A stretch of 64,000 nt of DNA, from NCBI GenBank assembly GCA_945862385.1, contig CAMAXV010000003.1:62001-126000 (forward strand), read 5' to 3'. The stretch's first letter is position 1. Each line of letters opens with the position of its first letter. Source of the DNA: Chitinophaga pinensis. Lineage in GTDB: Bacteria; Bacteroidota; Bacteroidia; Chitinophagales; Chitinophagaceae. Below the pieces are notes generated by a model, which saw nothing but the letters and a program-made list of their open reading frames with translations, made no database searches and was not told the DNA's origin. Below, piece by piece: positions 9,447 to 18,341 of the stretch. A program made the position numbers and the translations under genes.

Positions 9447-10356
9447 CGCAAATCCCAAGAAAGAAGCCCTCAACAGAGGAATTCGATCCCTCCTGGGAAG
9501 CATAGATTCAGATTTAAAAGGACCAGCAGGCACACTTAAACCTGAAGTTGTTACCAAAACAACATCCGTATCGAGAATTCCACTTGATAATATCATTCCG
9601 AACCCTCAACAACCAAGGCAGGATTTCGATCAACAGGCAATTACCGAGTTGTCTGAATCGATTAAACTGCACGACATCATTCAGCCACTAACGGTAAAAC
9701 AACTCCCATCAGGAAAGTTCAAACTGATTGCAGGTGAAAGAAGGTGGAGAGCTGCAAAACTGGCAGGTATAACAGATGTGCCCGTCTATATCAGAGAGGC
9801 TGACGACAAACAGGTTTTGGAACTGGCGTTATTGGAAAACCTGCAGCGTGAGAATCTGAATGCCATTGAAATAGGTTTGAGCTACCAGCGTTTAATGGAT
9901 GAATGCTCCATGACACAGGAAGAAGTGGCTACAAGGATGGGGATGGATAGAAGTACAGTTTCAAACTATATCAGGATGTTGAAACTGCCTCCAGACATAG
10001 TTGTTGGCGTAAGAAATGGCAGCTTATCAATGGGCCACGCAAGGGCTTTAATCAATGCAGGCGATGTTGATAAACAGTTGTATGTCTACAATGCAATTCT
10101 GACTAAGAAACTTTCTGTCAGGCAAACAGAAGAGCTGGTTAAACAACTTTATAAGCCAGGGAAAAAATCCGCACCAGCCCAACCTAAACCACAGAGCAAT
10201 AACTTCACTAAGATTCAGGATCAGCTGAGTAACCATTTTGGAACAAAAGTTAACCTCGATCATAAAAGTACGGGTAGAGGTAAAATCACCCTGGAATATT
10301 ATTCAGTGGAGGAACTAAATGGCTTACTTGAAAAAATGAAAGTGAATATACACTGA
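9436..10356 (+). CDS. parB: chromosome partitioning protein ParB
   Basis: A 306-residue ParB/Spo0J. The N-terminal ParB/sulfiredoxin domain (about 45-135) carries the CTP-binding box GERRWRA at 100-106 and ENLQREN at 134-140. A helix-turn-helix for parS recognition lies around 159-183 (MTQEEVATRMG...STVSNYIRML). The C-terminal dimerisation part ends at KVNIH. It loads onto parS sites and slides as a CTP-dependent clamp. Its start overlaps parA by 11 bases and its stop overlaps the start of the next gene (ATGTG context at 10356). I saw no parS-like 16-mer in the window. Confidence 0.95.
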   Translation: MSNNANPKKEALNRGIRSLLGSIDSDLKGPAGTLKPEVVTKTTSVSRIPLDNIIPNPQQPRQDFDQQAITELSESIKLHDIIQPLTVKQLPSGKFKLIAGERRWRAAKLAGITDVPVYIREADDKQVLELALLENLQRENLNAIEIGLSYQRLMDECSMTQEEVATRMGMDRSTVSNYIRMLKLPPDIVVGVRNGSLSMGHARALINAGDVDKQLYVYNAILTKKLSVRQTEELVKQLYKPGKKSAPAQPKPQSNNFTKIQDQLSNHFGTKVNLDHKSTGRGKITLEYYSVEELNGLLEKMKVNIH

Positions 10357-10970
10357 TGTGTAAACAGCTATTCAAAGGACTATTCATACTCAGTTTACTG
10401 TTTTTGACAGTTTCGCATGTCAATGCTCAACGGCTCAAAGACACGACAATACAAAAGCTTGTATCAGACACCACTAAAAAGAAGAAATCGCCTGCATCAC
10501 GGGCTGCATTGATGTCTGCAATACTTCCCGGCTTGGGACAGGTCTACAATAAAAAATACTGGAAAGTACCGCTTGTTTATGGAGTGATTGCAATTCCTGT
10601 AAGCACTTTTAAGTATAACAGGGAATGGTATCAAAAAACCAGGTTCGCTTTTTCTGCAAAACTTGATACCATCCAGGCAAATGATGCACTCATAGTAAGG
10701 GAATTACAACCCTTGTCAACAGAATCACTCAAACTTTACCGGAATCAATTCAGGAAAAATATGGATTTTTCAATCTTGGGAATACTGGTTGCATGGGGGC
10801 TGAATGTGGTTGATGCAACAGTTGACGGGCACCTGAAAAACTTTGACATAAACAGTGGACTGACGATGAGTATTAAACCGAAGATTTCTTCTCCACAGAC
10901 ACCACTTGGATTAGCCATTTCCATTTCTCCAAATTACAAAAAGCCTCTTCCAAGGGTAAATATCAACTGA
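10356..10970 (+). CDS. DUF5683 domain membrane protein
   Basis: A 204-residue protein with an N-terminal signal or membrane segment ending near VNAQ. The DUF5683 core starts at about residue 48 (RAALMSAILPGLGQVYNKKYWKVP) and contains the LPGLGQ-YN--YWK signature, a second membrane segment (LVYGVIAIPVS) and a third near FSILGILVAWGLNVVDA. Function unknown. Its position directly behind parB, with a one-base overlap, recurs in Bacteroidota and suggests a link with segregation or simply a conserved housekeeping unit. Confidence 0.85.
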   Translation: MCKQLFKGLFILSLLFLTVSHVNAQRLKDTTIQKLVSDTTKKKKSPASRAALMSAILPGLGQVYNKKYWKVPLVYGVIAIPVSTFKYNREWYQKTRFAFSAKLDTIQANDALIVRELQPLSTESLKLYRNQFRKNMDFSILGILVAWGLNVVDATVDGHLKNFDINSGLTMSIKPKISSPQTPLGLAISISPNYKKPLPRVNIN

Positions 10971-10998
10971 TTTAACTTTTTATCTTCAATTTCAAGGC

Positions 10999-11721
10999 AT
11001 GAATATAGCAATTGTTGGATACGGCAAAATGGGCAGAATCATTGAAGAAGTCGCACTCTCAAGAGGACATGCTGTTGATGTGAAAATTGACCTGAATAAC
11101 TTACATGACTTCAATAAAGATGTCTTTGCTGCAATAGACGTAACCATAGAATTTACTGGTCCGCATACTGCATTCGATAATGTGATGAAATGCCTTGACA
11201 TGAAAATGCCGGTAGTATGTGGGTCAACTGGATGGCTCGAAAGATTACCTGAGATTGAAAATCAATGTGCAAAAAACAATGGTGCCTTTTTATATGCAAG
11301 TAATTTCAGTGTAGGTGTGAATATTTTTTTTGAAATCAATAAACACCTTGCGCGTCTGATGTCTGGACAGCCACAGTATGAAATGGACATAAAAGAAATA
11401 CATCATACCCAAAAGAAAGATGCACCAAGCGGCACAGCCATCACATTGGCAGAGCAGGTAATTGAAAATATGCCCCGAAAAGATACCTGGGTTAATGAAC
11501 AAACAATTACACCAAACGAAATAGCAATTGTGAGCGAACGAACGGACCCCTATCCGGGATGGCATGAGGTTAACTATCATTCAGACATAGATGAAATCAA
11601 GATCGTCCACAATGCTTTTAACCGGAATGGATTTGCACTTGGCGCCGTTCTGGCTGCTGAGTTTATTCATGGAAAAAATGGTATTTTCACAATGAAAGAT
11701 GTACTCGGTTTTGGAAATTGA
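10999..11721 (+). CDS. dapB: 4-hydroxy-tetrahydrodipicolinate reductase
   Basis: A 240-residue DapB, the short Bacteroidota form (E. coli has 273). The N-terminal Rossmann motif is VGYGKMGRIIEE at residues 5-16, CGSTGW lies around 75-80, and the catalytic signature is EIHHTQKKDAPSGTA around 133-147 (His-His and Lys for substrate, SGTA loop). It reduces hydroxy-tetrahydrodipicolinate with NAD(P)H in the diaminopimelate/lysine pathway, which feeds peptidoglycan. It lies 28 bases behind DUF5683 and is probably read from the same transcript or from a weak TATCTTCA box just ahead of it. Confidence 0.95.
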   Translation: MNIAIVGYGKMGRIIEEVALSRGHAVDVKIDLNNLHDFNKDVFAAIDVTIEFTGPHTAFDNVMKCLDMKMPVVCGSTGWLERLPEIENQCAKNNGAFLYASNFSVGVNIFFEINKHLARLMSGQPQYEMDIKEIHHTQKKDAPSGTAITLAEQVIENMPRKDTWVNEQTITPNEIAIVSERTDPYPGWHEVNYHSDIDEIKIVHNAFNRNGFALGAVLAAEFIHGKNGIFTMKDVLGFGN

Positions 11722-11727
11722 TGAAAA

Positions 11728-12138
11728 ATGCTGAATAAAAAAACACAATATGCCTTTCAGGCACTGATGTACCTCGCCGAAAACCAAGATAAAGGTCCGG
11801 TCTTAATTGCAGAAATTGCAGCTACTAAAAGAATTCCCCTAAAATTCCTGGAAAACATTTTACTTGAGCTTAGAAAAGCAGGAATCCTTGAAAGTAAAAA
11901 AGGTAAAGGCGGGGGTTATTTCCTAAACCTTCCTCCATCAAAAATCAGACTGGCTGATATCATACGAAAAATTGATGGCCCAATAGCCATGTTACCCTGT
12001 GCCAGCCTTTACTTTTATGAAAGATGCAGCAATTGTGATGAAAAAAACTGCGGTCTGCATGACACCATGATTGAAGTAAGGGATGCTACATTGAAAATTC
12101 TGGAAGGTAAAACAGTAGCAGATCTTGTTAAAAAATAA
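11728..12138 (+). CDS. Rrf2 family transcriptional regulator with cysteine cluster
   Basis: A 136-residue Rrf2 regulator. A winged helix-turn-helix occupies residues 1-70 (YAFQALMYLAE, IPLKFLENILLELRKAGIL, GKGGGYFL wing). The C-terminal part holds Cys91, Cys100, Cys103 and Cys108. Four cysteines here fit an Fe-S or metal-sensing member (IscR/RirA/NsrR-like) or the CymR-like group of sulfur metabolism; which one cannot be decided from sequence. It lies 6 bases behind dapB and 32 bases before the methionine-sulfoxide reductase gene, so a redox or sulfur signal is plausible but inferred. Confidence 0.88.
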   Translation: MLNKKTQYAFQALMYLAENQDKGPVLIAEIAATKRIPLKFLENILLELRKAGILESKKGKGGGYFLNLPPSKIRLADIIRKIDGPIAMLPCASLYFYERCSNCDEKNCGLHDTMIEVRDATLKILEGKTVADLVKK

Positions 12139-12170
12139 CCTGAAAGAAACACTTTATTTATCAAACTAGT

Positions 12171-12650
12171 ATGGCTGAAGATCTGACAATTGTTAAAGGG
12201 AGCAAGAAAGAACAATATGAAATGCTCTTCCCACAAATCAAGGCATTGCTGGAAGGGGAACCCGATCTGATTGCCAATCTTGCAAATATAGCAGCCGCTT
12301 TGAAAGAACAGTTCAACTTCCATTGGGTTGGATTTTATATTGTCAGGGGGAATGAACTGGTGCTCGGTCCTTTCCAGGGTCCCGTAGCCTGCACACGGAT
12401 AAAGCTGGGCAAAGGGGTTTGCGGAACTGCATGGGAACAAAATTCTATCCAGGTAGTACCAGATGTTAATCAATTCCCCGGACATATTGCCTGCAGCAGT
12501 TTGTCTAAAAGTGAAATTGTTTTACCACTTTCAAATCTAACCGTTGTGTGGGGTGTTTTGGATATTGACAGCAGTGAATACGCTTCCTTTGACGATGAAG
12601 ATGTGATTCAACTAAAGAGAATAGTTTCATTAATTACCTTCGAGCAATAA
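12171..12650 (+). CDS. msrC: free methionine-(R)-sulfoxide reductase (GAF domain)
   Basis: A 159-residue single GAF-domain protein. The three cysteines that define free-Met-(R)-sulfoxide reductase are present at 74 (ACTRI), 84 (GVCGTAW) and 108 (HIACSS), with the same spacing as Cys84/94/118 of the E. coli enzyme. This argues strongly for catalytic activity rather than a sensory GAF domain. It repairs oxidised free methionine in the cytoplasm with thioredoxin as reductant. It is the last gene of the plus-strand run from parA, and its last 21 bases overlap the convergent TlpA-like gene. Confidence 0.9.
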   Translation: MAEDLTIVKGSKKEQYEMLFPQIKALLEGEPDLIANLANIAAALKEQFNFHWVGFYIVRGNELVLGPFQGPVACTRIKLGKGVCGTAWEQNSIQVVPDVNQFPGHIACSSLSKSEIVLPLSNLTVVWGVLDIDSSEYASFDDEDVIQLKRIVSLITFEQ

Positions 12651-13850
12651 TTTGATTTCTGCTTCAAATTCTTTCTTAAATATTTCATGGTGAACGCCTG
12701 TTGCTGGTCCGGAATAGCCAGCATGTGTTTTTTTCACTGTTCCATCCTTTCCAATAAAAATCATTGATGGGAATGCTTTTATAGGAGTCATCTGAGGCAG
12801 GGTTTTTTCTGTCCTTAGCGTATCCGAAGATAAAACTCCTGTTATCAGCATGGGATACTCAACATTAAACTTGTCTTTAAATCTCCTTAAATTTCGGCTG
12901 GCCTTCGCAAAATCCAGCGTATACTCATATGCCAGTCCGATTACTTCAACACCTCTTTGCTTGTTCTGGCGGTAATACTGGCTCAGGAAGGCTGTTTCAT
13001 CCATGCAATTAGGACACCAGGATCCCATAATCTGAATAACAACCACTTTACCTTTATACCGGTCGTCATGGATACTTACCAGATTACTGTCAAGATCCGG
13101 AAATGCAAAATCAAGATTACGCACATCACCCCGCAACTGCATGGCAGCAGTGGACTCATCAATAGTCATCTTACTATCTTTTATTGCAGTCCAGGTTTCA
13201 AGATATTCCGGTCCGCTTGCAAATACTCCCCTATCTATTGTTCCATTTTCATTTAGGTGTGCACCAAAGAAAAAAGCATGGGTTCCGTCAAAAGTTGATA
13301 GAACCATGGAATCACCGGCAACAGTTCCTTCCAGGAACCTGTAGTCCCCTGTTGGTGTAAGAAATGTTCCGGAAATATTTTTGCCATTTTGCCTGAACTC
13401 TGCAAGAATTTGAGATTGCCTTCCATCAGGCTTATGAAATGTTGCTCTCCATCGGCCATTGAAATCCTTATTCTTTCCAGGTAGATTTAATACATTTCTA
13501 CTTCTACCTTTTTCCAAAACCACTGGCATATACTGATCTCCTGTGGCCGTTTTTTTGTACCATTCACCCTGATAACCTGCTTGGCTCATCTTCAGTTTCA
13601 GCTGTGCTTCAAAAAATGGTAAATCAACCAACAAAGAATCACCTAATTGTTGGATTTGATTGATGAGTATACGCTCAGTATCATTGATGATTGTCCATTG
13701 TAATTTCCCAGCAGACCTTTTCTCTTCTACGCTAAATACGATATGATAACCATCTTTTCGCTTCACTTCAGCCCGATAATATTGTTGTGCAAATAGGCTT
13801 CCATTCAGCATAACGAATAAAAAAATCAACTGATAGTTCTTTAACCGCAT
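12630..13850 (-). CDS. secreted TlpA-like thiol-disulfide oxidoreductase
   Basis: A 406-residue protein with a signal peptide cleaved near LFAQQ. An N-terminal, strand-rich domain (about 24-235) resembles the lipocalin-like extensions seen in Bacteroidota TlpA proteins. A thioredoxin-fold TlpA/AhpC-TSA domain follows from about 245, with the active site WCPNC (Cys279, Cys282). It probably reduces or isomerises disulfides in the periplasm, or supports cytochrome c maturation. The window contains several secreted haem-motif proteins, but no genetic link is shown. It lies 9 bases downstream of the threonine dehydrogenase gene on the same strand, so the two may be cotranscribed. Confidence 0.88.
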   Translation of the reverse strand: MRLKNYQLIFLFVMLNGSLFAQQYYRAEVKRKDGYHIVFSVEEKRSAGKLQWTIINDTERILINQIQQLGDSLLVDLPFFEAQLKLKMSQAGYQGEWYKKTATGDQYMPVVLEKGRSRNVLNLPGKNKDFNGRWRATFHKPDGRQSQILAEFRQNGKNISGTFLTPTGDYRFLEGTVAGDSMVLSTFDGTHAFFFGAHLNENGTIDRGVFASGPEYLETWTAIKDSKMTIDESTAAMQLRGDVRNLDFAFPDLDSNLVSIHDDRYKGKVVVIQIMGSWCPNCMDETAFLSQYYRQNKQRGVEVIGLAYEYTLDFAKASRNLRRFKDKFNVEYPMLITGVLSSDTLRTEKTLPQMTPIKAFPSMIFIGKDGTVKKTHAGYSGPATGVHHEIFKKEFEAEIKLLLEGN

Positions 13851-13859
13851 ATCAAAAAT

Positions 13860-14801
13860 TTATTGGAGATTTAAAAACATATCTGAAGTCATGCGAGCAA
13901 GGTCATATTCAGGTATCCAGCCCCAATCTGCCCGGGCACTGGAGTCATCAATACTTTGGGGCCAGCTGTTGGCAATCTGTTGCCTGTAATCAGGCGCATA
14001 TGTAATTTCAAATCCTGGAATATGTCCGGTTATTGCTGCTGCAATTTCTGAAGGAGAAAAACTCATGCCAGCCACATTATAAGAAGTTCTGACTTTTATT
14101 TTGGAAGCCGGTGCTTCCATCAGTTCAATTGTGGCCCTAATCGCATCAGGCATATACATCATAGGCAATCGCGTTTCCGCTTCCAGAAAACAGGTGTATC
14201 GGCTTTTTTCCCTGGCAGCATGAAATATTTCAACGGCATAATCTGTAGTACCTCCACCTGGTGAAGATTTATAACTGATTAGACCGGGATACCTCAGACT
14301 CCTTACATCAACACCATAACGGTGATGAAAATAATTACACCAGAACTCCCCTGCATATTTGCTTATGCCATATACAGTGGATGGTTCAATAATCGTTTGC
14401 TGCGGGCAATCCAATTTTGGCGAGGTGGGTCCGAATACAGCGATACTGCTTGGCCAGTATACTTTATCCAACTTCTCTTCTTTTGCAATATCAAGTACAT
14501 GCAAGAGTGACTGCATATTCAGATTCCAGGCCAAAGGCGGATTTTTTTCACCAGTAGCCGAAAGAATTGCGGCCAGCAGGTAAACCTGTGTAATATTTTG
14601 ACGGATAATCTGTACATGAAGCATCTCTTTGTTCATAACATCCAGGCTTACATATGGACCAGTTCCACGCAACAAATCATTCTCTTCCCGCAGATCTGAA
14701 GCTACAACATTTGCCCCTCCATATATCTTCCTGAGTGCTAGTGTTAGTTCAACACCAATTTGTCCACTTGCTCCAATGACCAGGATTCTGTCTTTTCTCA
14801 T
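13860..14801 (-). CDS. L-threonine 3-dehydrogenase, short-chain (epimerase-like) type
   Basis: A 313-residue extended short-chain dehydrogenase. NAD binding is by GASGQIG at 10-16, the catalytic Ser is at 118/119 (WPSSIAVFG) and the Tyr144-x3-Lys148 pair is in YGISK. The combination AVFGP, a GGGTTDYA loop and LPMMYMPDA matches the NAD-dependent threonine dehydrogenases of the UDP-galactose-4-epimerase-like type (as in Flavobacterium and animals) rather than sugar epimerases. The reaction is L-threonine to 2-amino-3-ketobutyrate. The partner ligase (kbl) is not in the window. Confidence 0.85.
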   Translation of the reverse strand: MRKDRILVIGASGQIGVELTLALRKIYGGANVVASDLREENDLLRGTGPYVSLDVMNKEMLHVQIIRQNITQVYLLAAILSATGEKNPPLAWNLNMQSLLHVLDIAKEEKLDKVYWPSSIAVFGPTSPKLDCPQQTIIEPSTVYGISKYAGEFWCNYFHHRYGVDVRSLRYPGLISYKSSPGGGTTDYAVEIFHAAREKSRYTCFLEAETRLPMMYMPDAIRATIELMEAPASKIKVRTSYNVAGMSFSPSEIAAAITGHIPGFEITYAPDYRQQIANSWPQSIDDSSARADWGWIPEYDLARMTSDMFLNLQ

Positions 14802-14869
14802 CAGGCTTGAGTTTTATTTACAAATATCGATATTAAAACCGAACCGGGAATAGTTAAAACCCAGTTGAT

Positions 14870-14877
14870 TATCTTTG
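14870..14877 (+). promoter_or_regulatory. -7 box immediately before kdsA
   Basis: TATCTTTG ends only 4 bases before the kdsA ATG at 14882. If it is the true -7 element, transcription would start at or within the first codons. No TTTG -33 element is seen. Confidence 0.4.
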
Positions 14878-14881
14878 CACA

Positions 14882-15706
14882 ATGGAGAAATTTCTGAAAG
14901 AAAAATTTGAGCATCAGGTTTATGACGAAAGCAGCTTTTTCCTTATTGCCGGCCCTTGCGTAGTTGAAAGCCAGTCCCTTTTAAATGAAATAGCGGAAAG
15001 GGTTTCCAGCATATGCCGCAATCTGGGTATTCCCTATATTTTTAAAGCCTCATACAGAAAAGCCAACAGAACAAGTGCTGCATCTTTCAGCGGGTTGGGT
15101 GATGAAACCGGATTGGATCTGTTGCAGTCAACCGGTAAAAAATTTAATCTCCCAACAACAACAGATATCCACGCTGCTGCAGAAGCCTCAATGGCGGCAG
15201 CATATGCTGACATTTTACAGATACCAGCATTTCTATGCAGACAAACTGACCTCCTTATGGCTGCAGGTGAAACCGGCAAGATCATCAACATTAAAAAAGG
15301 TCAGTTTATAAGTGGGGAAGCCATGAAATTTGCAGTGGATAAAGTTAAAAATACAGGCAATAACAACATCATGCTAACCGAAAGAGGAACAACTTTCGGG
15401 TACCAGGATCTGGTAGTTGACTACCGAAATATACCCATCATGCAATCCATAGGAGTTCCCGTAATCATGGATTGTACACATGCGCTCCAACAACCCAATC
15501 AAACCTCAGGCGTTACAGGTGGGAATCCTCAACTGATTGGAACCATTGCGAAAGCCGCGATTGCAGCGGGAGCAGATGGGCTATTCATTGAAACTCATCC
15601 TGAACCTCACAAGGCGTTAAGTGATGGTGCCAATATGCTTAAGCTTGAATTACTTGAACCCCTCCTGGAAAAATTAATCAAAATCAGAAAAGCTGTAGTT
15701 CAATGA
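14882..15706 (+). CDS. kdsA: 3-deoxy-8-phosphooctulonate synthase
   Basis: A 274-residue KdsA. The family signatures are AGPCVVES at 23-30, FKASYRKANRTSA around 54-66, QIPAFLCRQTDLL around 116-128, an ERGTTFGY loop and the C-terminal HPEPHKALSDGANML stretch. It condenses phosphoenolpyruvate with arabinose 5-phosphate to Kdo 8-phosphate, the first committed step to the inner core of lipopolysaccharide, in the cytoplasm. The start is fixed by the ATG at 14882, 80 bases from the divergent dehydrogenase gene. Its 3' end overlaps the convergent PspC-like gene by 7 bases. Confidence 0.96.
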   Translation: MEKFLKEKFEHQVYDESSFFLIAGPCVVESQSLLNEIAERVSSICRNLGIPYIFKASYRKANRTSAASFSGLGDETGLDLLQSTGKKFNLPTTTDIHAAAEASMAAAYADILQIPAFLCRQTDLLMAAGETGKIINIKKGQFISGEAMKFAVDKVKNTGNNNIMLTERGTTFGYQDLVVDYRNIPIMQSIGVPVIMDCTHALQQPNQTSGVTGGNPQLIGTIAKAAIAAGADGLFIETHPEPHKALSDGANMLKLELLEPLLEKLIKIRKAVVQ

Positions 15707-15921
15707 TATCGCAATGGGTTTCTGCGACCCATCCCGATATATCGTTTGACATTCATCCAGAATGCAAGAAAAAAATAAAAAATTACTGGAGATCCAAGGG
15801 TTAAACAGGATATGTAAATAAAGTATTTTCTAATCGTGAATGTAGGGACACCCATCTTCTCTCCAATAAGGGTACACACACCCAAAACCTGCCATTCTAT
15901 GAAATTTCTAAACTTATCCAT
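15700..15921 (-). CDS. PspC domain small membrane protein
   Basis: A 73-residue protein of PspC layout. A short N-terminus (MDKFRNFIEWQVLGVCTLIGEKMG) is followed by one hydrophobic segment (about 34-54, YISCLTLGSPVIFYFFLAFW) and a basic tail. The VLGVCTLIGEKMGVP-like stretch corresponds to the GVCAGLAEYFGI motif of PspC. PspC proteins sit in the inner membrane and take part in envelope stress responses; no other psp gene is nearby. The gene overlaps the kdsA 3' end by 7 bases. It is short, but its composition is typical of a real membrane protein. Confidence 0.75.
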   Translation of the reverse strand: MDKFRNFIEWQVLGVCTLIGEKMGVPTFTIRKYFIYISCLTLGSPVIFYFFLAFWMNVKRYIGMGRRNPLRYH

Positions 15922-15981
15922 ACCATAAAGATAATTAATCCTATTATTTAATCAACAGTTGGTAAGGGCCTTTGAATTGAC

Positions 15982-15989
15982 TAATTTTG
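15982..15989 (+). promoter_or_regulatory. -7 box upstream of aconitase
   Basis: TAATTTTG, 26 bases before the ATG at 16016. A weak -33 (TTGG) lies 19 bases upstream of it. Confidence 0.45.
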
Positions 15990-16015
15990 CACTGCAAAAG
16001 TAAAAATAATAAACC

Positions 16016-18280
16016 ATGGTATTCGATTTAGACCTCATTCGGAAAACCTACCAGGAAATGCCTGCTAAGGTTGATGCCGCCAGGGCTGCTCTCGGCAGAC
16101 CATTAACACTGGCTGAAAAAATGTTGTATGCCCATCTTTGGAAAGGTTCTGAAGTCAAGGATTTTGAAAGGGGTAAAGCCTATGTGGATTTTGCACCAGA
16201 CAGAGTTGCGATGCAAGATGCAACAGCACAAATGGCTCTGTTACAATTTGACACAACCGGGCGCAAAAAAGTTGCCGTTCCTTCTACCGTGCATTGTGAT
16301 CACCTCATTGTTGCAAAGGAAGAAAGTACAACGGACCTTAAAAAGGCAGTAACAGAAAACGAAGAAGTGTATAATTTCCTTTCTTCAATCTCCAATAAAT
16401 ATGGCATTGGATTCTGGAAACCCGGAGCAGGTATCATACATCAGGTTGTACTTGAAAATTATGCATTCCCAGGTGGCATGATGATCGGAACGGATTCACA
16501 TACCGTGAACGCTGGAGGCTTAGGTATGATAGCCATAGGTGTTGGTGGGGCTGATGCATGTGACGTTATGGCTGGCTTGAGCTGGGAATTACTTATGCCA
16601 AAACTAATTGGTGTTAAACTCACAGGAAAATTGAATGGCTGGGCATCCCCCAAGGATGTTATCCTAAAAGTAGCAGGCATACTTACTGTTAAGGGTGGAA
16701 CCAATGCCATTGTGGAATATTTCGGAGAAGGCGCTACCAGCATGAGCTGTACAGGTAAAGGCACAATCTGTAATATGGGAGCAGAAGTGGGTGCTACTAC
16801 CTCTACTTTTGGATATGATGAAAGCATGTCTCGCTACCTCAAGTCTACCGGAAGAGCTGAAGTTGCAGAAGCAGCTGATACAATAAAATCTTACCTGACC
16901 GGTGATCAGGAGGTGTACGAAAACCCTGAAAAATACTTTGACAGGGTAATTGAGATCAACCTCAGCGAGCTTGAACCACATTTGAATGGTCCGTTTACAC
17001 CCGACTTGGCTACCCCTATTTCAAAAATGAAAGAAGAGGCTGCCAAAAACAACTGGCCTACAAAAGTGGAAGTTGGATTGATTGGTTCCTGTACCAACTC
17101 TTCCTACGAAGATATCAGCAGAGCTGTTAGCCTTGCAAAACAAGTAGCTGAAAAGGGACTTAAAACCAAAGCTGAATTCACCATCACACCTGGTAGTGAG
17201 CTGGTAAGATATACTATTGAAAGAGATGGTTACCTTGATACCTTCGCACAGATTGGGGCTACGGTTTTTGCCAATGCCTGTGGTCCTTGTATAGGCATGT
17301 GGGACAGGATGGGTTCAGAAAAGCAAGAGCGTAACACTATCGTACACTCCTTTAACAGAAATTTTGCCAAGCGCGCAGATGGCAATCCGAATACGCTGGC
17401 TTTTGTAGCCAGTCCTGAAATCGTTACCGCTCTCGCAATTGCAGGCGATCTAACCTTTAACCCCCTTACAGATACCTTAATTAACGAACAGGGAGAAGCG
17501 GTTAAACTTGATCCTCCAAGCGGTGATGAGCTACCAACAAGAGGTTTTGCAGTTGAAGATGCAGGTTATCAGGCTCCAGCTGAAGATGGCAGTGGTATTG
17601 TTATTGACGTAAAATCAGATAGCAAAAGGCTTCAACTTCTTTATCCATTCCCAGCTTGGGGAGGCACTGACCTGAAAGGACTTAAACTGCTGATCAAAGC
17701 AAAGGGTAAATGTACTACTGATCACATTTCCATGGCCGGCCCATGGTTGAAATTCAGAGGCCACCTGGATAATATCAGTAACAACATGCTGATTGGTGCA
17801 GTTAACTTCTTCAATGAAAAGACTGATAATGTAAAAAATCAGTTAACAGGAGAATATGGTCCCGTTCCAGCCACTCAAAGGGCATACAAAGCTGCGGGTA
17901 TCGGCAGTATCGTAATTGGTGATGAAAACTATGGTGAGGGTTCTTCAAGAGAACATGCTGCCATGGAACCTCGACACCTCGGCGTTCAAGTGGTTATGGT
18001 TAAGTCATTTGCCCGCATACACGAAACAAACCTGAAAAAACAAGGTATGCTGGCACTCACTTTTGCCCGTAAAGAAGATTATGACCTGATTCGTGAAAAT
18101 GACGTTATTGATGTTACCGGTTTAACCGAATTTTTACCGGGTCAAGCACTTCAAGTTGTATTGAATCATGAAGATGGAAGTAAGGATACCATTGAAGCTA
18201 ATCACAGCTACAATGAACAACAAATCGAATGGTTTAAGTCTGGAGGTGCACTTAACGTTATCCGTGCGAATTCTAAATAA
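16016..18280 (+). CDS. aconitate hydratase
   Basis: A 754-residue aconitase of the mitochondrial/AcnA-like type. The [4Fe-4S] ligands are Cys359 (GSCTNSS), Cys422 and Cys425 (ACGPCIG). Substrate and active-site segments include [12 protein letters not shown] around 159-170 and, in the C-terminal swivel domain, [15 protein letters not shown] with the catalytic Ser in the SSREHA loop. It isomerises citrate to isocitrate in the TCA cycle. Length matches the mitochondrial form (about 750-780) rather than AcnB. It is a single-gene unit with its own promoter and a strong terminator. No citrate synthase or isocitrate dehydrogenase gene is adjacent. Confidence 0.95.
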   Translation: MVFDLDLIRKTYQEMPAKVDAARAALGRPLTLAEKMLYAHLWKGSEVKDFERGKAYVDFAPDRVAMQDATAQMALLQFDTTGRKKVAVPSTVHCDHLIVAKEESTTDLKKAVTENEEVYNFLSSISNKYGIGFWKPGAGIIHQVVLENYAFPGGMMIGTDSHTVNAGGLGMIAIGVGGADACDVMAGLSWELLMPKLIGVKLTGKLNGWASPKDVILKVAGILTVKGGTNAIVEYFGEGATSMSCTGKGTICNMGAEVGATTSTFGYDESMSRYLKSTGRAEVAEAADTIKSYLTGDQEVYENPEKYFDRVIEINLSELEPHLNGPFTPDLATPISKMKEEAAKNNWPTKVEVGLIGSCTNSSYEDISRAVSLAKQVAEKGLKTKAEFTITPGSELVRYTIERDGYLDTFAQIGATVFANACGPCIGMWDRMGSEKQERNTIVHSFNRNFAKRADGNPNTLAFVASPEIVTALAIAGDLTFNPLTDTLINEQGEAVKLDPPSGDELPTRGFAVEDAGYQAPAEDGSGIVIDVKSDSKRLQLLYPFPAWGGTDLKGLKLLIKAKGKCTTDHISMAGPWLKFRGHLDNISNNMLIGAVNFFNEKTDNVKNQLTGEYGPVPATQRAYKAAGIGSIVIGDENYGEGSSREHAAMEPRHLGVQVVMVKSFARIHETNLKKQGMLALTFARKEDYDLIRENDVIDVTGLTEFLPGQALQVVLNHEDGSKDTIEANHSYNEQQIEWFKSGGALNVIRANSK

Positions 18281-18302
18281 AAATTGAATCTAATGCATAA
18301 TG

Positions 18303-18341
18303 AAGGGGAGGGATTTGATTATCCTTTCCCTTTCTTTTTTT
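18303..18341 (+). terminator. Rho-independent terminator of aconitase gene
   Basis: A 12-bp stem with two G-U pairs (18303-18314 with 18321-18332, 6-base loop) is followed by TTCTTTTTTT. It lies 23 bases behind the aconitase stop and overlaps the 3' end of the convergent gene. Confidence 0.8.

Noticed and set aside
12015-12485. 156-residue frame antisense to the Rrf2 and msrC genes
   Set aside because: It spans two well-supported genes on the other strand and has no family features.
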